Below the pieces are notes generated by a model, which searched no databases, was not told the DNA's origin, and worked only from the letters and a program-made list of their open reading frames with translations. Positions 35,558 to 45,141 of a DNA stretch of 64,000 nt are shown here, piece by piece (the first letter of the stretch is position 1; the number at the start of each line of letters is the position of its first letter). Location of the stretch: NCBI RefSeq assembly GCF_007559275.1, contig NZ_VMHK01000001.1, forward strand, positions 248,001 through 312,000, given 5' to 3'. Position numbers and translations under genes: made by a program. The DNA comes from Bifidobacterium apousia (GTDB lineage Bacteria; Actinomycetota; Actinomycetes; Actinomycetales; Bifidobacteriaceae).

Positions 35558-36480
35558 TCGTCATCGACTCGCTGACCAAGCGCTACGGCTCCCACAAGGT
35601 ACTGAACCGTGTCTCCTTCACGGCCAGGGACGGTCGGGTGACTGGGCTTGTGGGGCCCAAAGGCGCTGGTAAGTCGACTGCTCTGCGCATCGCTCTGGGG
35701 CTGGTTCGCCCTGATGCAGGCAGGGCCCTGTTCGATGGCCATCCCTTCGTCCGGCTCTCATCGCCCATGCGGACGGCGGGGGCAGTATTGAATCCAAGCG
35801 AGGCCCGTTCTGCCTGCAAGGCCAGGGATCACCTGTTGGCCTTGGCCGCGGTCAATAGCATTGATCACCGTCGGGTGGATCAGGTACTGGAGATGGTTGG
35901 CCTGCAATCGGTCGCCGACAGGCCGATGGGCTCCCTTTCTCTGGGGATGAGTCAGCGGCTGGCCCTGGCTGCAGCCCTTCTGGGCGACCCCCACAATCTG
36001 GTTCTGGATTCGAAGGGAACCGAGCGGATGAGGGGCATCTGGCGCAGTCTTGCCTCACAGGGCCGGGCAGTCCTCCTAAGCTCCCGTAAGATTGACGAGG
36101 TAGCTCAAATCGCTGACGATCTGGTCATCATCGCCAAAGGACGGATCCTAGAGAGAACGACCGTGGCCCAGTTCATCGGCGAGCACTCCCGTGACTCCAT
36201 TTATGCGGTGACGCCACAGCCTGACCAATTAAAGGCCGCCCTGGCCACGGCTGCCGGAATCAGCATCACCCGTCTGCCCCCGGACAAGCACTGTCCTCCC
36301 GATGCCGCCCGCTTCCGCATCCAGGGTGCGCCCCTGGCTTCCACAGCCTCGATTCTGGCCCAGGAGGGTGTGGTGCTCTACGAGTTTCAGCAGGAGGAAG
36401 TGTCCCTGGAACAGGCCTACAAGGGCGTCATTCACGGAGGAAGGGATGCGCGGCAGCGTGATCCGGAGGCACGGCCATGA
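35554..36480 (+). CDS. ABC transporter ATP-binding subunit with degenerate catalytic motifs
   Basis: A 308-residue subunit of the BcrA/ABC-2 type. The Walker A GPKGAGKST (34-42) is intact, and the signature reads LSLGMSQR (128-135), close to the SLGMRQR of this subfamily. After Walker B the sequence is LVLDSKGTERM: the catalytic Glu is Ser153, and the following segment with the D-loop is shortened by about seven residues relative to the usual EPTNGLDPEG. The H-loop histidine is Arg178 (SSRK for SSHL). ATP binding is possible but hydrolysis is unlikely. It overlaps the permease gene by 4 bp. Since the frame is intact and coupled to its partner, a non-hydrolysing or regulatory role is more likely than decay, though recent decay is not excluded. 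Confidence 0.85.
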   Translation: MIVIDSLTKRYGSHKVLNRVSFTARDGRVTGLVGPKGAGKSTALRIALGLVRPDAGRALFDGHPFVRLSSPMRTAGAVLNPSEARSACKARDHLLALAAVNSIDHRRVDQVLEMVGLQSVADRPMGSLSLGMSQRLALAAALLGDPHNLVLDSKGTERMRGIWRSLASQGRAVLLSSRKIDEVAQIADDLVIIAKGRILERTTVAQFIGEHSRDSIYAVTPQPDQLKAALATAAGISITRLPPDKHCPPDAARFRIQGAPLASTASILAQEGVVLYEFQQEEVSLEQAYKGVIHGGRDARQRDPEARP

Positions 36481-37466
36481 GTGCCGACAACGGTCGCCGA
36501 GCCCGTCGGAGCCGGCGAGAGGTAGCCGCAGAGCCTGATTACGCAACTCCACGGCATGGTTCCGACTTCACTCGGCTGCGTCGAACCTCGGGGCTGCCCT
36601 TCCTGGATTCGCGTCGTCCATCCGGTCAGTTGACCCTTTCCGGGGCGGTCCGAGGGGAGCTGCGCAAGATGTTCTCCCTGCAATCGACTTGGGTCCTGCT
36701 GCTGATCATCACGTTGCTGCAGCCGTTGAGCACCGGCCTGATGGCTCGTGCGACCAGGGTCTTGGCTGGCCTGGACCGGCAGATCGATGACTTCCCAGCC
36801 CATCTCGTGTTTGCCTCCGGTGACGTTTTCTGGCTGGCCGTTGCTTCCGGCCTGTTTCCGGCCATGATCATGGCGGGCATTCTGGGGGTTCTGGTCCTTA
36901 CACGCGAGTTTTCTGGCGACACCATTGAGAGCACGCTGATGGCCAACCCTCGTCGAGGCATGGTCCTGATGGCCAAGGGTCTTGCCTTGACATTGCTGAC
37001 TTGGTTGGCGGCACAGGTGGGCCTGCTGATCAGCTGGATCCTGGCAACCCTGCTTCTGCCAGGCAAATCCGGCGCCTTGCCCGCCTACCAGCCTGGGCTT
37101 GCGCTGATTGATCTGCTGGGCGGCCCGCTCCTGCTGGTCCTCTTTGCCTTGATGGGCCTGGGTCTGGGAGCCTTGAGTCGATCCAAGGCCGGCGGGATCG
37201 GCTTGTTCTTGGGGCTGACTGTGGTCCTGCCGCTGATTCTGTACCTTCTGCGGGGTTTAATCCCTCATGCCGGCTGGCTGCAGACCCTCTTCAGGCTGAC
37301 CCCCGCCAGTCTGCTGGGCACCTTCCTCTCAGGTCTGGGCTGGGCGCCAGAAGCAGGCATCGGATGGTGGCCGACCTGGTGGCAGGCGGGCCTGATTCTG
37401 ACGGTCTGGACAGCCCTGTGCTGTGCTCTGGGAACCCTGGTCTTCCGGCGTGCAGACATCGTTTGA
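36477..37466 (+). CDS. ABC-2 type permease
   Basis: A 329-residue membrane protein, partner of the preceding ATPase subunit. A basic cytosolic N-terminus of about 65 residues, unusually long and Arg-rich, is followed by six hydrophobic segments. GVLVLTREFSGDTIESTLMANPRRG between the second and third segments is the cytosolic coupling motif of ABC-2 permeases (usually REYRYGTI-TLL-P-R). Such exporters often handle peptides or confer resistance. The transported substrate is unknown. The 4-bp overlap with the ATPase gene shows they are made together. Confidence 0.85.
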   Translation: MSADNGRRARRSRREVAAEPDYATPRHGSDFTRLRRTSGLPFLDSRRPSGQLTLSGAVRGELRKMFSLQSTWVLLLIITLLQPLSTGLMARATRVLAGLDRQIDDFPAHLVFASGDVFWLAVASGLFPAMIMAGILGVLVLTREFSGDTIESTLMANPRRGMVLMAKGLALTLLTWLAAQVGLLISWILATLLLPGKSGALPAYQPGLALIDLLGGPLLLVLFALMGLGLGALSRSKAGGIGLFLGLTVVLPLILYLLRGLIPHAGWLQTLFRLTPASLLGTFLSGLGWAPEAGIGWWPTWWQAGLILTVWTALCCALGTLVFRRADIV

Positions 37467-37491
37467 CCCTGTCTTCTGCGTGTCATAGAGC
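37463..37491 (+). promoter_or_regulatory. Possible gatCAB promoter
   Basis: TTGACC (37463-37468) and TAGAGC (37486-37491) lie 17 bp apart, inside the end of the permease gene and the short gap. The start would fall at about 37498, at the first ATG of the gatC frame. Confidence 0.4.
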
Positions 37492-37509
37492 ACCCATATG
37501 ATAAGTGGT

Positions 37510-37806
37510 ATGCCAACTTTTACACGTGAAGAGATCAAGCACTTGGGCGATCTGGCCCGAATCGCCTTGACCGATCAGGAGGCCGACCGCCTCAAGGGCG
37601 AGCTCAATGTGATCGCCGATTCCATCACCAAGGTCCAGGAGGTGGCCGGCGATGATGTGCCGCCCACTGCCAATCCCATTCCTCTGGAAGCCTACCTGCG
37701 CCCCGATGAGGCTGAAGAGCCGCTGACCCAGGAGGCTGCCCTTTCGGGGGCCCCGGTCACCGAGTCGGGCATGTTTGTGGCCCCGCGCATTCTGGGTGAG
37801 GAGTGA
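37510..37806 (+). CDS. gatC: Asp/Glu-tRNA amidotransferase subunit C
   Basis: A 98-residue stabilising subunit of the GatCAB complex, which converts misacylated Glu-tRNA(Gln) and Asp-tRNA(Asn) to the correct amides. It begins [22 protein letters not shown] and ends with the [10 protein letters not shown] signature. ATG 37510 matches the family; an in-frame ATG at 37498 could be used on a leaderless mRNA. It precedes gatA by 4 bp. Confidence 0.93.
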   Translation: MPTFTREEIKHLGDLARIALTDQEADRLKGELNVIADSITKVQEVAGDDVPPTANPIPLEAYLRPDEAEEPLTQEAALSGAPVTESGMFVAPRILGEE

Positions 37807-37810
37807 GACG

Positions 37811-39364
37811 ATGAGCGCACAGGAAGAATTGGTCAAGCATTCCGCCTCCGATATGGCCGCGCAGCTGCGATCTGGGCAGGTCTCCAGCCGTGAACTGGTT
37901 CAGGCCCATCTGGATGTGATCGAGGCCGCCGAACCCAGCATTGATGCATTCCTGCAGGTCAGCGCCGATCAGGCCCTGGAGCAGGCCGACGCCTTCGATC
38001 AGCGTCTGGCTCATGAAGGCGCCGAGGGGCTGCCGGAACTGGCCGGCGTGCCCATTGCCATCAAGGACATGATCGTCACCGAGGGCATCCCCACTACGGC
38101 CGCATCCAAGATCCTTGAGGGATGGGTGCCGCCTTACGATGCCACCGTCATCAAGAAGCTCAAGGCTGCAGGGATGCCCATTCTGGGCAAGACCAACTTG
38201 GACGAGTTCGCTCAGGGATCCTCCACTGAACACTCAGCCTTCAAAACCACACACAACCCCTGGGACACCGAGCGGGTTCCGGGCGGTTCAGGCGGCGGCT
38301 CGGCCTCGGCTGTCGGTGCCTTTGAGGCTCCGCTGGCCTTGGGCACCGACACCGGTGGATCCATTCGCCAGCCCGGATCCCTGACCGGCACCGTAGGCGT
38401 CAAACCCACCTACGGCGGCGTCTCCAGGTTCGGGGCCATCGCCATGGCTTCCTCCCTGGATCAGATCGGTCCGGTTTCCCGGTCCGTGCTGGATGCGGCC
38501 CTGTTGCAGGAGGTCATCGGCGGCTACGACCGCCGGGACTCCACATCCATTCCCAAGCCGGTTCCCCCTCTGGCCCAGGCTGCTCGTCAGGGCCAGAAGC
38601 GCGATCTGAAGGGTCTCAAGGTGGGTCTGGTCAAGGAGCTGGGCGGCGAGGGCTACCAGCCCGGCGTCGAGGCCCGCTTCAACGAGGCCGTTTCGTTGCT
38701 GGAGTCCATGGGCGCCGAGGTGGTCCAGGTCTCCTGCCCGCACTTCCCCTACGCGCTGGCCGCCTACTACATCATCATGCCCTCCGAGGTCTCCTCCAAC
38801 CTGGCCCGTTACGACGGCATGCGCTACGGCCTGCGGGTCATGCCCCCCGAGGGCGTGCCCCAGACGGCTGCCAATATGATGGCTGCCACCCGTGAAGCCG
38901 GGTTCGGCGACGAAGTCAAGCGCAGGATCATCCTGGGCATCTACGCCCTGTCCGCCGGCTACTACGACGCCTGGTACGGCTCGGCTCAGAAGGTCCGCAC
39001 CCTGGTCATCCGCGACTTCGAGAAGGCCTTCGAACAGGCCGACGTCCTGGTTTCTCCCACATCGCCGACCACGGCCTTCCGTTTCGGCGAGAAGATGGAC
39101 GACCCGCTGGCCATGTATCTGAACGATGTGGCCACCATTCCGGCCAACCTGGCCGGCACTCCAGCCATGTCGATTCCTGCCGGGCTTAGCGACGACGGAT
39201 TACCTGTCGGCTTCCAGTTCTTCGCCCCCCAGATGCGCGACGAGGTCATGTACCGGCCTGCCGCCGCTCTTGAGGCAGCCCTGGAGGAGCAGTGGGGCGG
39301 GCCCATCTCCAAGAAGCTGTCCACCCCCTGGCTGGATGGCCTGGCTCAGGATTCGACCAAGTAG
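37811..39364 (+). CDS. gatA: Asp/Glu-tRNA amidotransferase subunit A
   Basis: The 517-residue amidase subunit that releases ammonia from glutamine. The amidase-signature triad is visible: Lys in VPIAIKDM (about 83), the Ser pair in the Gly/Ser-rich segment [33 protein letters not shown] (about 157-190), followed by [20 protein letters not shown] ahead of ATG 37811 is the ribosome-binding site. It lies between gatC and gatB in the common actinobacterial order. Confidence 0.96.
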   Translation: MSAQEELVKHSASDMAAQLRSGQVSSRELVQAHLDVIEAAEPSIDAFLQVSADQALEQADAFDQRLAHEGAEGLPELAGVPIAIKDMIVTEGIPTTAASKILEGWVPPYDATVIKKLKAAGMPILGKTNLDEFAQGSSTEHSAFKTTHNPWDTERVPGGSGGGSASAVGAFEAPLALGTDTGGSIRQPGSLTGTVGVKPTYGGVSRFGAIAMASSLDQIGPVSRSVLDAALLQEVIGGYDRRDSTSIPKPVPPLAQAARQGQKRDLKGLKVGLVKELGGEGYQPGVEARFNEAVSLLESMGAEVVQVSCPHFPYALAAYYIIMPSEVSSNLARYDGMRYGLRVMPPEGVPQTAANMMAATREAGFGDEVKRRIILGIYALSAGYYDAWYGSAQKVRTLVIRDFEKAFEQADVLVSPTSPTTAFRFGEKMDDPLAMYLNDVATIPANLAGTPAMSIPAGLSDDGLPVGFQFFAPQMRDEVMYRPAAALEAALEEQWGGPISKKLSTPWLDGLAQDSTK

Positions 39365-39388
39365 GCATCGGAAGGAAACGGAATCATA

Positions 39389-40891
39389 ATGGCTGAAAAA
39401 CTGATGAAGTACGCCGATGCCGTGGCCAAGTACGACCCGGTGTTCGGCCTGGAGGTCCACGTCGAGCTCTGCACCAACACCAAGCTCTTCTGCCCGGCCC
39501 ATATCGAGTTCGGCGGCGAGCCCAACACCCAGCTGACCCCGGTCTCCCTGGGTCTGCCCGGCAGCCTGCCCGTAGTCAACAAGACCGCCATCGACTATGC
39601 GGTCAAGCTCGGCCTGGCCCTGCACTGCAAGGTCAACGAGTGGAGCCAGTTCGCCCGGAAGAACTACTTCTACCCGGACATGCCCCGCGACTATCAGATC
39701 TCCCAGTATGACAAGCCCCTGAATGGCGAGGGCTACCTGGACGTGGAGCTGGACGACGGGAGCATTTTCCGTGTGCCCATCGAGCGGGCCCATGTGGAGG
39801 ATGATGCCGGCAAGAACACCCACGTGGGCGGTGCCGACGGCCGCATCGAAGGCGCCGACCACTCCCTGGTGGACTACAACCGTGCCGGCGTGCCCCTGGT
39901 CGAGATCGTGACCAAGCCCATCGAGGGCGCCGGGGCACGCACCCCAGAGGTGGCCGGGGCCTACGTTCGGGCCATCCGCGACATCGTCCGGGCCCTGGGC
40001 ATCTCCCACGCCCGGATGGAGCAGGGCAACATGCGCGCTGACGTCAACGTCTCCCTGCACGCCGGGCCGGACGCCCCTCTGGGAACCCGGTCGGAGACCA
40101 AGAATGTCAACACTTTCAAGGGCATCGAGAAGACGCTGACCTACGAGATCCGCCGTCAGGCCGCCCTGCTGGAGTCCGGCGGGGAGGTGCTGCAGGAGAC
40201 CCGCCACTGGGATGAGTCCACGCAGACCACCGCCGGCGGCCGGGTCAAGACCGATGCCAACGATTACCGGTACTTCCCTGACCCTGACCTGGTCATGGTC
40301 CATGTGACCAAGGACCATATCGAGGAGCTCAAGGCCCAGATGCCTGAGATGCCGCGTGAGCGCCGCGCCCGTCTCAAGAAGGAGTGGGACTTCACCGACC
40401 GTCAGATGCAGGACGCAGTCAACGCCGACGCCGTGGATCTGATCGAGGACACGGTCAAGGCCGGCGCTACGGCTGCCGGAGCCCGCAAGTGGTGGCTGGG
40501 CGAGATCTCCCGCGAGGCCAACACCCGTGGGGTCAGCCTGCAGGAACTGCCCATCTCGGCTCAGGATGTCGCCGATGTGGAGCAGCTGATTGCTGACGGC
40601 AAGCTCAACGACAAGCTGGCCAAGCAGACCGTCTCCGGCGTGTTGGCAGGAGAAGGCAAGCCCGCCGAGGTTGTCAAGAAGCACGGGTACCAGGTGGTTT
40701 CGGATGACGGGGCTCTGGACGCAGCCGTCGATCAGGCCCTCAAGGACAACCCGGACATCGTGGCCAAGCTCAAGGGCGGCAATATGAAGCCCATGGGCGC
40801 TATTATCGGAGCGGTCATGCGGGCCACCAAAGGTCAGGCCGATGCCAAGGCAGTCAGCAAGATCGTCATGGAGCGCATCGCTAAGTCCTGA
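39389..40891 (+). CDS. gatB: Asp/Glu-tRNA amidotransferase subunit B
   Basis: The 500-residue subunit that phosphorylates the misacylated tRNA and carries out transamidation. It shows [36 protein letters not shown], the [13 protein letters not shown] and [14 protein letters not shown] strings, EMKNVNTFK-type segment [15 protein letters not shown] and [10 protein letters not shown], all GatB signatures. A YqeY-like tRNA-binding tail closes the protein. It is followed by a hairpin at 40900-40940. Confidence 0.97.
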   Translation: MAEKLMKYADAVAKYDPVFGLEVHVELCTNTKLFCPAHIEFGGEPNTQLTPVSLGLPGSLPVVNKTAIDYAVKLGLALHCKVNEWSQFARKNYFYPDMPRDYQISQYDKPLNGEGYLDVELDDGSIFRVPIERAHVEDDAGKNTHVGGADGRIEGADHSLVDYNRAGVPLVEIVTKPIEGAGARTPEVAGAYVRAIRDIVRALGISHARMEQGNMRADVNVSLHAGPDAPLGTRSETKNVNTFKGIEKTLTYEIRRQAALLESGGEVLQETRHWDESTQTTAGGRVKTDANDYRYFPDPDLVMVHVTKDHIEELKAQMPEMPRERRARLKKEWDFTDRQMQDAVNADAVDLIEDTVKAGATAAGARKWWLGEISREANTRGVSLQELPISAQDVADVEQLIADGKLNDKLAKQTVSGVLAGEGKPAEVVKKHGYQVVSDDGALDAAVDQALKDNPDIVAKLKGGNMKPMGAIIGAVMRATKGQADAKAVSKIVMERIAKS

Positions 40892-40899
40892 TCAGGCCC

Positions 40900-40940
40900 G
40901 GTCCGCCGACCTGATTCCATCGGGTTCAGACCGGCGGACC
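40900..40940 (+). terminator. Terminator-like hairpin after gatB
   Basis: GGTCCGCCG (40900-40908) pairs with CGGCGGACC (40932-40940). There is no T-run, so it may be a processing or Rho-related structure. Confidence 0.5.
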
Positions 40941-41022
40941 TGCCCGGCTTCTCATGGTTTTCCCAGGGGCGAGGGATTACAATTGATTGCCATCGCAAGG
41001 TGGCGACCATGGAGGTGACGTG

Positions 41023-42183
41023 ATGTCTATGAGCGGCAGGGACAATAACCGACCGCAAACGCAAGCTGAGAGACCTGACGATGTGGCGAGCCGACAGCTG
41101 CCCGACCGGATCGAGATCCCCTATATCCGGGGCGAGATGTTGCACCTGCGTCCGGCGGTTATCGCCGATCTGACGGCAATGGATCAGCTGGAGGCCTTCT
41201 ATAATTCCACCGGCATCACCGGTAAGGGACCAAGCGCCGAACGAGCCGTCGTCAACGCTTGGGTGCGTCGGTCGGTGGCCTGGTCCAAGGGCCTGGCCGC
41301 CCGTGATTCAGGCGTGGGCGACCCCGAGTCCCGTCGCACCCTGGCCTGGGCCATGGTCACTGATGCGGACACCGACCAGGACGGCTCGCCCGATGCCGAT
41401 GCCACCAAGGGAGTCATCGGCATGATCTTCCTGATCGACGTGGACGGCTGGTCGCGTTCAGCCAGGATCCAGGTGGTCCTGGGCAGGCATTTCCGAGGGC
41501 GCGGCTACTCCCGGGATGCCATGCCCAGAATCATGACCTACGGGTACGCTGCCGCTCCTACGGGTCTGGGCCTGCACCGGATCTGGGTGGCTGTGCCAGA
41601 GAAAAACACACGCTCCATCTCCGTCTATCAGTCCTTGGGATTCATGATTTCGGGCACCTCCCGTGATGCGCTCTGGGACGCCGAGAACGGCAAGTATCAG
41701 GATCAGATCGTCATGGACGCCTTGGTCGACGAGTATGATCCCATCCGTTCTTTGAATGCCTTCGGCATGCATGTCATCCGTGAAAATCCTGGCGTGGCCG
41801 AAGCCCTTGTTGCACACGGATACGCTGCGGATGAGGATGGCGGCATAAGCGGGTCCGAGGAGTCCACTCCGTCAGCTCAGGATCCGCACGTATCAGGTGA
41901 CCGGACCCATCTGGCCTCGAAGGGTGACCCGCATTCAGAACAATCTGCTCAAGGCCATGCAGGACCCGATAGCAGGAATGATGGGAAGGCGGTCCCTGGT
42001 CAGAAGGACGCTGAAGATACGGGGGAGGGGTCCGGTTCCGAAGAATCCGTTGCCGAGCAGTCCGACGAGGAGCACACGGCCTCGGACTGGGCCTATGGGT
42101 CGGCTGAGGCCAAGCGATCCAAACGCGCCTGGTGGCGTACGCTTGGCCATGGCCGTGATCGCGCGAATGGAGGTAGTCGATGA
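41023..42183 (+). CDS. GNAT-family acetyltransferase with disordered C-terminus
   Basis: A 386-residue protein. Residues about 35-235 form a GNAT N-acetyltransferase of the RimJ/RimL kind: LHLRPAVIADL at the start, the acetyl-CoA loop VVLGRHFRGRGYSRDAM, then LHRIWVAVPEKNTRSISVYQSLGF. The last 130 residues are acidic, Ser/Glu/Asp-rich and probably disordered, ending in a short basic stretch. Substrate unknown. GGAGGTGA precedes ATG 41023. It overlaps the DUF2469 gene by 4 bp. Confidence 0.85.
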   Translation: MSMSGRDNNRPQTQAERPDDVASRQLPDRIEIPYIRGEMLHLRPAVIADLTAMDQLEAFYNSTGITGKGPSAERAVVNAWVRRSVAWSKGLAARDSGVGDPESRRTLAWAMVTDADTDQDGSPDADATKGVIGMIFLIDVDGWSRSARIQVVLGRHFRGRGYSRDAMPRIMTYGYAAAPTGLGLHRIWVAVPEKNTRSISVYQSLGFMISGTSRDALWDAENGKYQDQIVMDALVDEYDPIRSLNAFGMHVIRENPGVAEALVAHGYAADEDGGISGSEESTPSAQDPHVSGDRTHLASKGDPHSEQSAQGHAGPDSRNDGKAVPGQKDAEDTGEGSGSEESVAEQSDEEHTASDWAYGSAEAKRSKRAWWRTLGHGRDRANGGSR

Positions 42184-42494
42184 GTGCTGAGGATCTCGAC
42201 AACTATGAGACCAACGCCGAACTGGCCTTGTACCGCGAGTACCGGGACGTGATCAAGCTGTTCACCTACGTCGTCGAGACCGAGCGGCGGTTCTACCTGG
42301 CCAACAAGGTGGACTTCAACGTCCGCTCCGCTGGGCAGGACGTCTATTTCGACGTCCGGTTGACCGATGCCTGGGTCTGGGATGTCTACCGGTCCAGCCG
42401 GTTCGTCAAGAACGTCCGCATCGTCACCTTCAAGGATGTCAATGTGGAGGAAGTGCAGAAGACAGACATCGATATCCCCGATTCGTTGGGTTAA
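42180..42494 (+). CDS. DUF2469 family protein
   Basis: A 104-residue protein conserved across actinobacteria: MSAEDLDNYETNAELALYREYRDV, then VETERRFYLANKVDF and TDAWVWDVYRSSRFVKNVRIVTFKDVNVEE. No function is established for the family. In many actinobacteria it lies near ribosome or secretion genes; here it is translationally coupled to the GNAT gene. It is soluble and slightly acidic. Confidence 0.92.
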   Translation: MSAEDLDNYETNAELALYREYRDVIKLFTYVVETERRFYLANKVDFNVRSAGQDVYFDVRLTDAWVWDVYRSSRFVKNVRIVTFKDVNVEEVQKTDIDIPDSLG

Positions 42495-42632
42495 GCGTCG
42501 CGCAAGGGCGAGCATCATCACGTTTGTTCCACGCAATGGCGGGAATTCGTGAGGGAAGTCCTTCAGCAGCTTTTGACTGGAGACGATCCGGATACAGTGG
42601 TGATGATTTTATATGGTTTTCAGGAGGTTGGC

Positions 42633-44222
42633 ATGGAGCGCAAGCAGTCCGTGATCGTCATCGGCGGAGGGCCCGCCGGCTTGACAGCGGCATGGGAACT
42701 GGTCAAGGACGGCGGTGACGAGCGCTATGACGTCACTGTGCTGGAAGCCACTAACGCCTTTGGCGGCATCTCACGCACGGTTCGGCACAACGGCAACCGC
42801 ATGGATATCGGCGGCCACCGGTTCTTCTCCAAGGATGACCGGATCATGGACTGGTGGAAGGAGGTCCTGCCCCTGCAGGGCGCGCCCTCCTATGACGATA
42901 AAAAACTGGGCCGCCACCACGATCTGGAGCCCGGCGGCCCCGACCCGGAGAAGACGGACCGGGTCATGCTCAAGCGTCATCGCGTCTCCAGGATTTACTG
43001 GAACCACCACTTCTTCGACTATCCCATCTCCTTGACACTCAACACACTCAAGGCCATGGGCTTCAAGCTGACCATGCAGGCCGGGTTCAGCTATCTGAAG
43101 TCCGTCGTCCACAAGCTTCCTGAGGACAACTTGGAGAACTTCTATATCAACCGCTTCGGTCGCAAGCTCTACTCCATGTTCTTCGAGGGCTACACCGAAA
43201 AGCTCTGGGGCCGCCATCCCCGCGAGATCAGCGCCGACTGGGGCGCCCAGCGGGTCAAGGGGCTCAGCATCATGGGCGTGCTCAAGAACGCTGTCCAGAA
43301 GCTGCTGCCCAAGAAGCGCGATGCCCATCAGGTCGAGACCAGCCTGATCGAGGAGTTCTGGTACCCCAAGCTGGGCCCGGGCCAGCTCTGGGAGACCGTG
43401 GAGCGTCGCAATGTGGAGCACGGGGTCCATGTGATCACCGATGCCCGTGTGATCGGACTGACCCAGCATGATGGCCGCATGACCGGTGTGATCTACCGCA
43501 ACGCTGATGGCAAGGAGGTGACCCTGCAGGCTGATCAGATCATCTCCTCCATGCCCATCAAGGACCTGGTGGAGGCCATTGCCCACGAGGAGCCCTCCAC
43601 CGACAAGGAAATGGTCAGGGTGGCTCAGGGCCTGCCCTACCGTGACTTCGTGACTGTTGGCCTGCTGGTCCGCCACCTGCGCATCCGCAACACCACCTCC
43701 ATCAAGACCCTGGGCGACCCGCCCATCGTTCCCGACTGCTGGATCTATGTGCAGGATCCCGGCTACAAGATGGGCCGCATCCAGATCTTCAACAACTGGA
43801 GCCCCTACATGGTCAAGAATGTGGACGGCACTGTCTGGATCGGCCTGGAGTACTTCTGCAAGGAGGGCGACGACTTCTGGAGCATGAGCGATCAGGAGAC
43901 CACTGATTTCGCCATCAAGGAGCTGACCCGGATGGGCATCATCAACGGCCCTACCGACGTGCTGGATTCGCACCGGGAGCGGGTGGTCAAGGCCTACCCG
44001 GCATACTTCGATACTTACGCGCAAATGCCGGAGCTGGTCAAATGGCTGGATTCCTTCGGCAACCTCTACTGCGTGGGCCGCAACGGGCAGCATCACTACA
44101 ACAACCAGGATCACTCCATGGCCACATCCATGGAAGCTGTGGCCAACATCAAATCGGGGCGTACTGACAAGACCAACGTCTGGAATGTCAACACTGAGAA
44201 GTCCTACCACGAGGAGAAGTAA
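42633..44222 (+). CDS. FAD-dependent oxidoreductase, UGM/protoporphyrinogen-oxidase-like
   Basis: A 529-residue flavoprotein. The N-terminal Rossmann motif is [17 protein letters not shown], followed by [16 protein letters not shown] and [16 protein letters not shown], which resemble the isoprene/UGM-type FAD domain. It also carries [24 protein letters not shown], a block shared with UDP-galactopyranose mutase relatives, and the end [21 protein letters not shown] closes the FAD pocket. The reaction is not known; a role in envelope glycan or lipid modification is a guess from the relatives. AGGAGG lies 6 nt before ATG 42633, which fixes the start against the longer open frame. Confidence 0.8.
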   Translation: MERKQSVIVIGGGPAGLTAAWELVKDGGDERYDVTVLEATNAFGGISRTVRHNGNRMDIGGHRFFSKDDRIMDWWKEVLPLQGAPSYDDKKLGRHHDLEPGGPDPEKTDRVMLKRHRVSRIYWNHHFFDYPISLTLNTLKAMGFKLTMQAGFSYLKSVVHKLPEDNLENFYINRFGRKLYSMFFEGYTEKLWGRHPREISADWGAQRVKGLSIMGVLKNAVQKLLPKKRDAHQVETSLIEEFWYPKLGPGQLWETVERRNVEHGVHVITDARVIGLTQHDGRMTGVIYRNADGKEVTLQADQIISSMPIKDLVEAIAHEEPSTDKEMVRVAQGLPYRDFVTVGLLVRHLRIRNTTSIKTLGDPPIVPDCWIYVQDPGYKMGRIQIFNNWSPYMVKNVDGTVWIGLEYFCKEGDDFWSMSDQETTDFAIKELTRMGIINGPTDVLDSHRERVVKAYPAYFDTYAQMPELVKWLDSFGNLYCVGRNGQHHYNNQDHSMATSMEAVANIKSGRTDKTNVWNVNTEKSYHEEK

Positions 44223-44246
44223 GCAAACCTCAGTCTTCGTTTTCCT

Positions 44247-44278
44247 CCAAGCCTTCGACTGCAGGGTCGGGGGCTTGG
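44247..44278. terminator. Shared terminator between convergent genes
   Basis: CCAAGCC (44247-44253) pairs with GGCTTGG (44272-44278), with an inner CGAC/GTCG; TCATTTTA follows on the plus strand. It sits between the flavoprotein and the tetR-type gene. Confidence 0.6.
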
Positions 44279-44283
44279 TCATT

Positions 44284-44946
44284 TTATGACAGGGCGATGG
44301 CTGGGGGCTTCAGTGGCAGGCCCAGCAGCTGCGAGAAGAAGGCTACGCTCTCGCGGACACGTTGGCGGACCACCTCTCTGATCTGCGGGTGTCCGGCGGG
44401 TCCTCTGCCGTTGCTGACGATGGACGAGAGTCCGTCGGCCATCAGCCAGGCCACAGTGCGGGTGCTGGCTATTTGGATCAGCTGGGTCTGCGGCAGGTCG
44501 CCCCGATCCAGCCAGCGGTCCAGGGCCTTGGTCAAAGGGTCGATGATCTGCCTGACGAAGCCCTCCATCACATTGCTGTTGGTGCTCAGGTAGTTGTACC
44601 AGTTGGCCTTGTCCGCGAAGATGACGTCCATCTTCCAGATGGCTCTTATCAGATGCGGGCAGATGTCGTCCAGCGCCTCTTGAACGCTCAGGTCAGCATC
44701 CTGCAGAATGTCAACCACATGGTCCACATAAGAGGCCAGATAGGTGCGCACGCAGGCGTCTATCAGGTCGTCCTTGGATGTGAAATAGTAATAGAAAACG
44801 CTCATGCCCACGCCCTTGCCGTGGTTCATGGCGTGGATTACGTCGCGCAGGGAGGTGTTTGCAGCACCTTTCCGGTCGAAGACCCGCATGGCGGTGGTTA
44901 CGAATTCGCTCCGCCGTTGCTCACGCAGAGATGATCGGTCATTCAT
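44284..44946 (-). CDS. TetR-family transcriptional regulator
   Basis: A 220-residue regulator with the N-terminal TetR helix-turn-helix: RRSEFVTTAMRVFDRKGAANTSLRDVIHAMNHGKGVGMSVFYYYFTSKDDLIDACV, with a few extra residues (GKGV) in the recognition region. The rest is a helical ligand domain of unknown specificity. It diverges from rho. On its own strand a TAGACT hexamer ends 6 nt before the ATG with no ribosome-binding site, so the message may be leaderless. Confidence 0.88.
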   Translation of the reverse strand: MNDRSSLREQRRSEFVTTAMRVFDRKGAANTSLRDVIHAMNHGKGVGMSVFYYYFTSKDDLIDACVRTYLASYVDHVVDILQDADLSVQEALDDICPHLIRAIWKMDVIFADKANWYNYLSTNSNVMEGFVRQIIDPLTKALDRWLDRGDLPQTQLIQIASTRTVAWLMADGLSSIVSNGRGPAGHPQIREVVRQRVRESVAFFSQLLGLPLKPPAIALS

Positions 44947-44947
44947 A

Positions 44948-44958
44948 TGCCTAGTCTA
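44948..44958. promoter_or_regulatory. Copy 1 of a motif shared with the rho upstream region
   Basis: TGCCTAGTCTA abuts the tetR-type start codon; a near-identical TGCCTAGCCTA lies at 45099-45109. On the minus strand this site also contains the TAGACT -10. Confidence 0.4.
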
Positions 44959-45098
44959 GAGGCTTATCCATGAATTGTTGGACACGCAGGCTGTTCCTTG
45001 CACCGGTCGGGCACTCGTTGTAGGCTTATGGAAGTTCGATAAGCCGAGTCGGCATCGAATTTTCATGAGCGGTACCCCCGCACTATTCTCAAGCTATT

Positions 45099-45116
45099 TG
45101 CCTAGCCTAATTAGGC
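45099..45116. promoter_or_regulatory. Copy 2 of the shared motif, with a perfect palindrome
   Basis: TGCCTAGCCTA (45099-45109) overlaps the 12-bp palindrome GCCTAATTAGGC (45105-45116), about 25 bp before the rho start codon. It may be a TetR-type operator. Confidence 0.45.
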
Positions 45117-45141
45117 ATAGCGAAGGAAAGGCATTACAACA

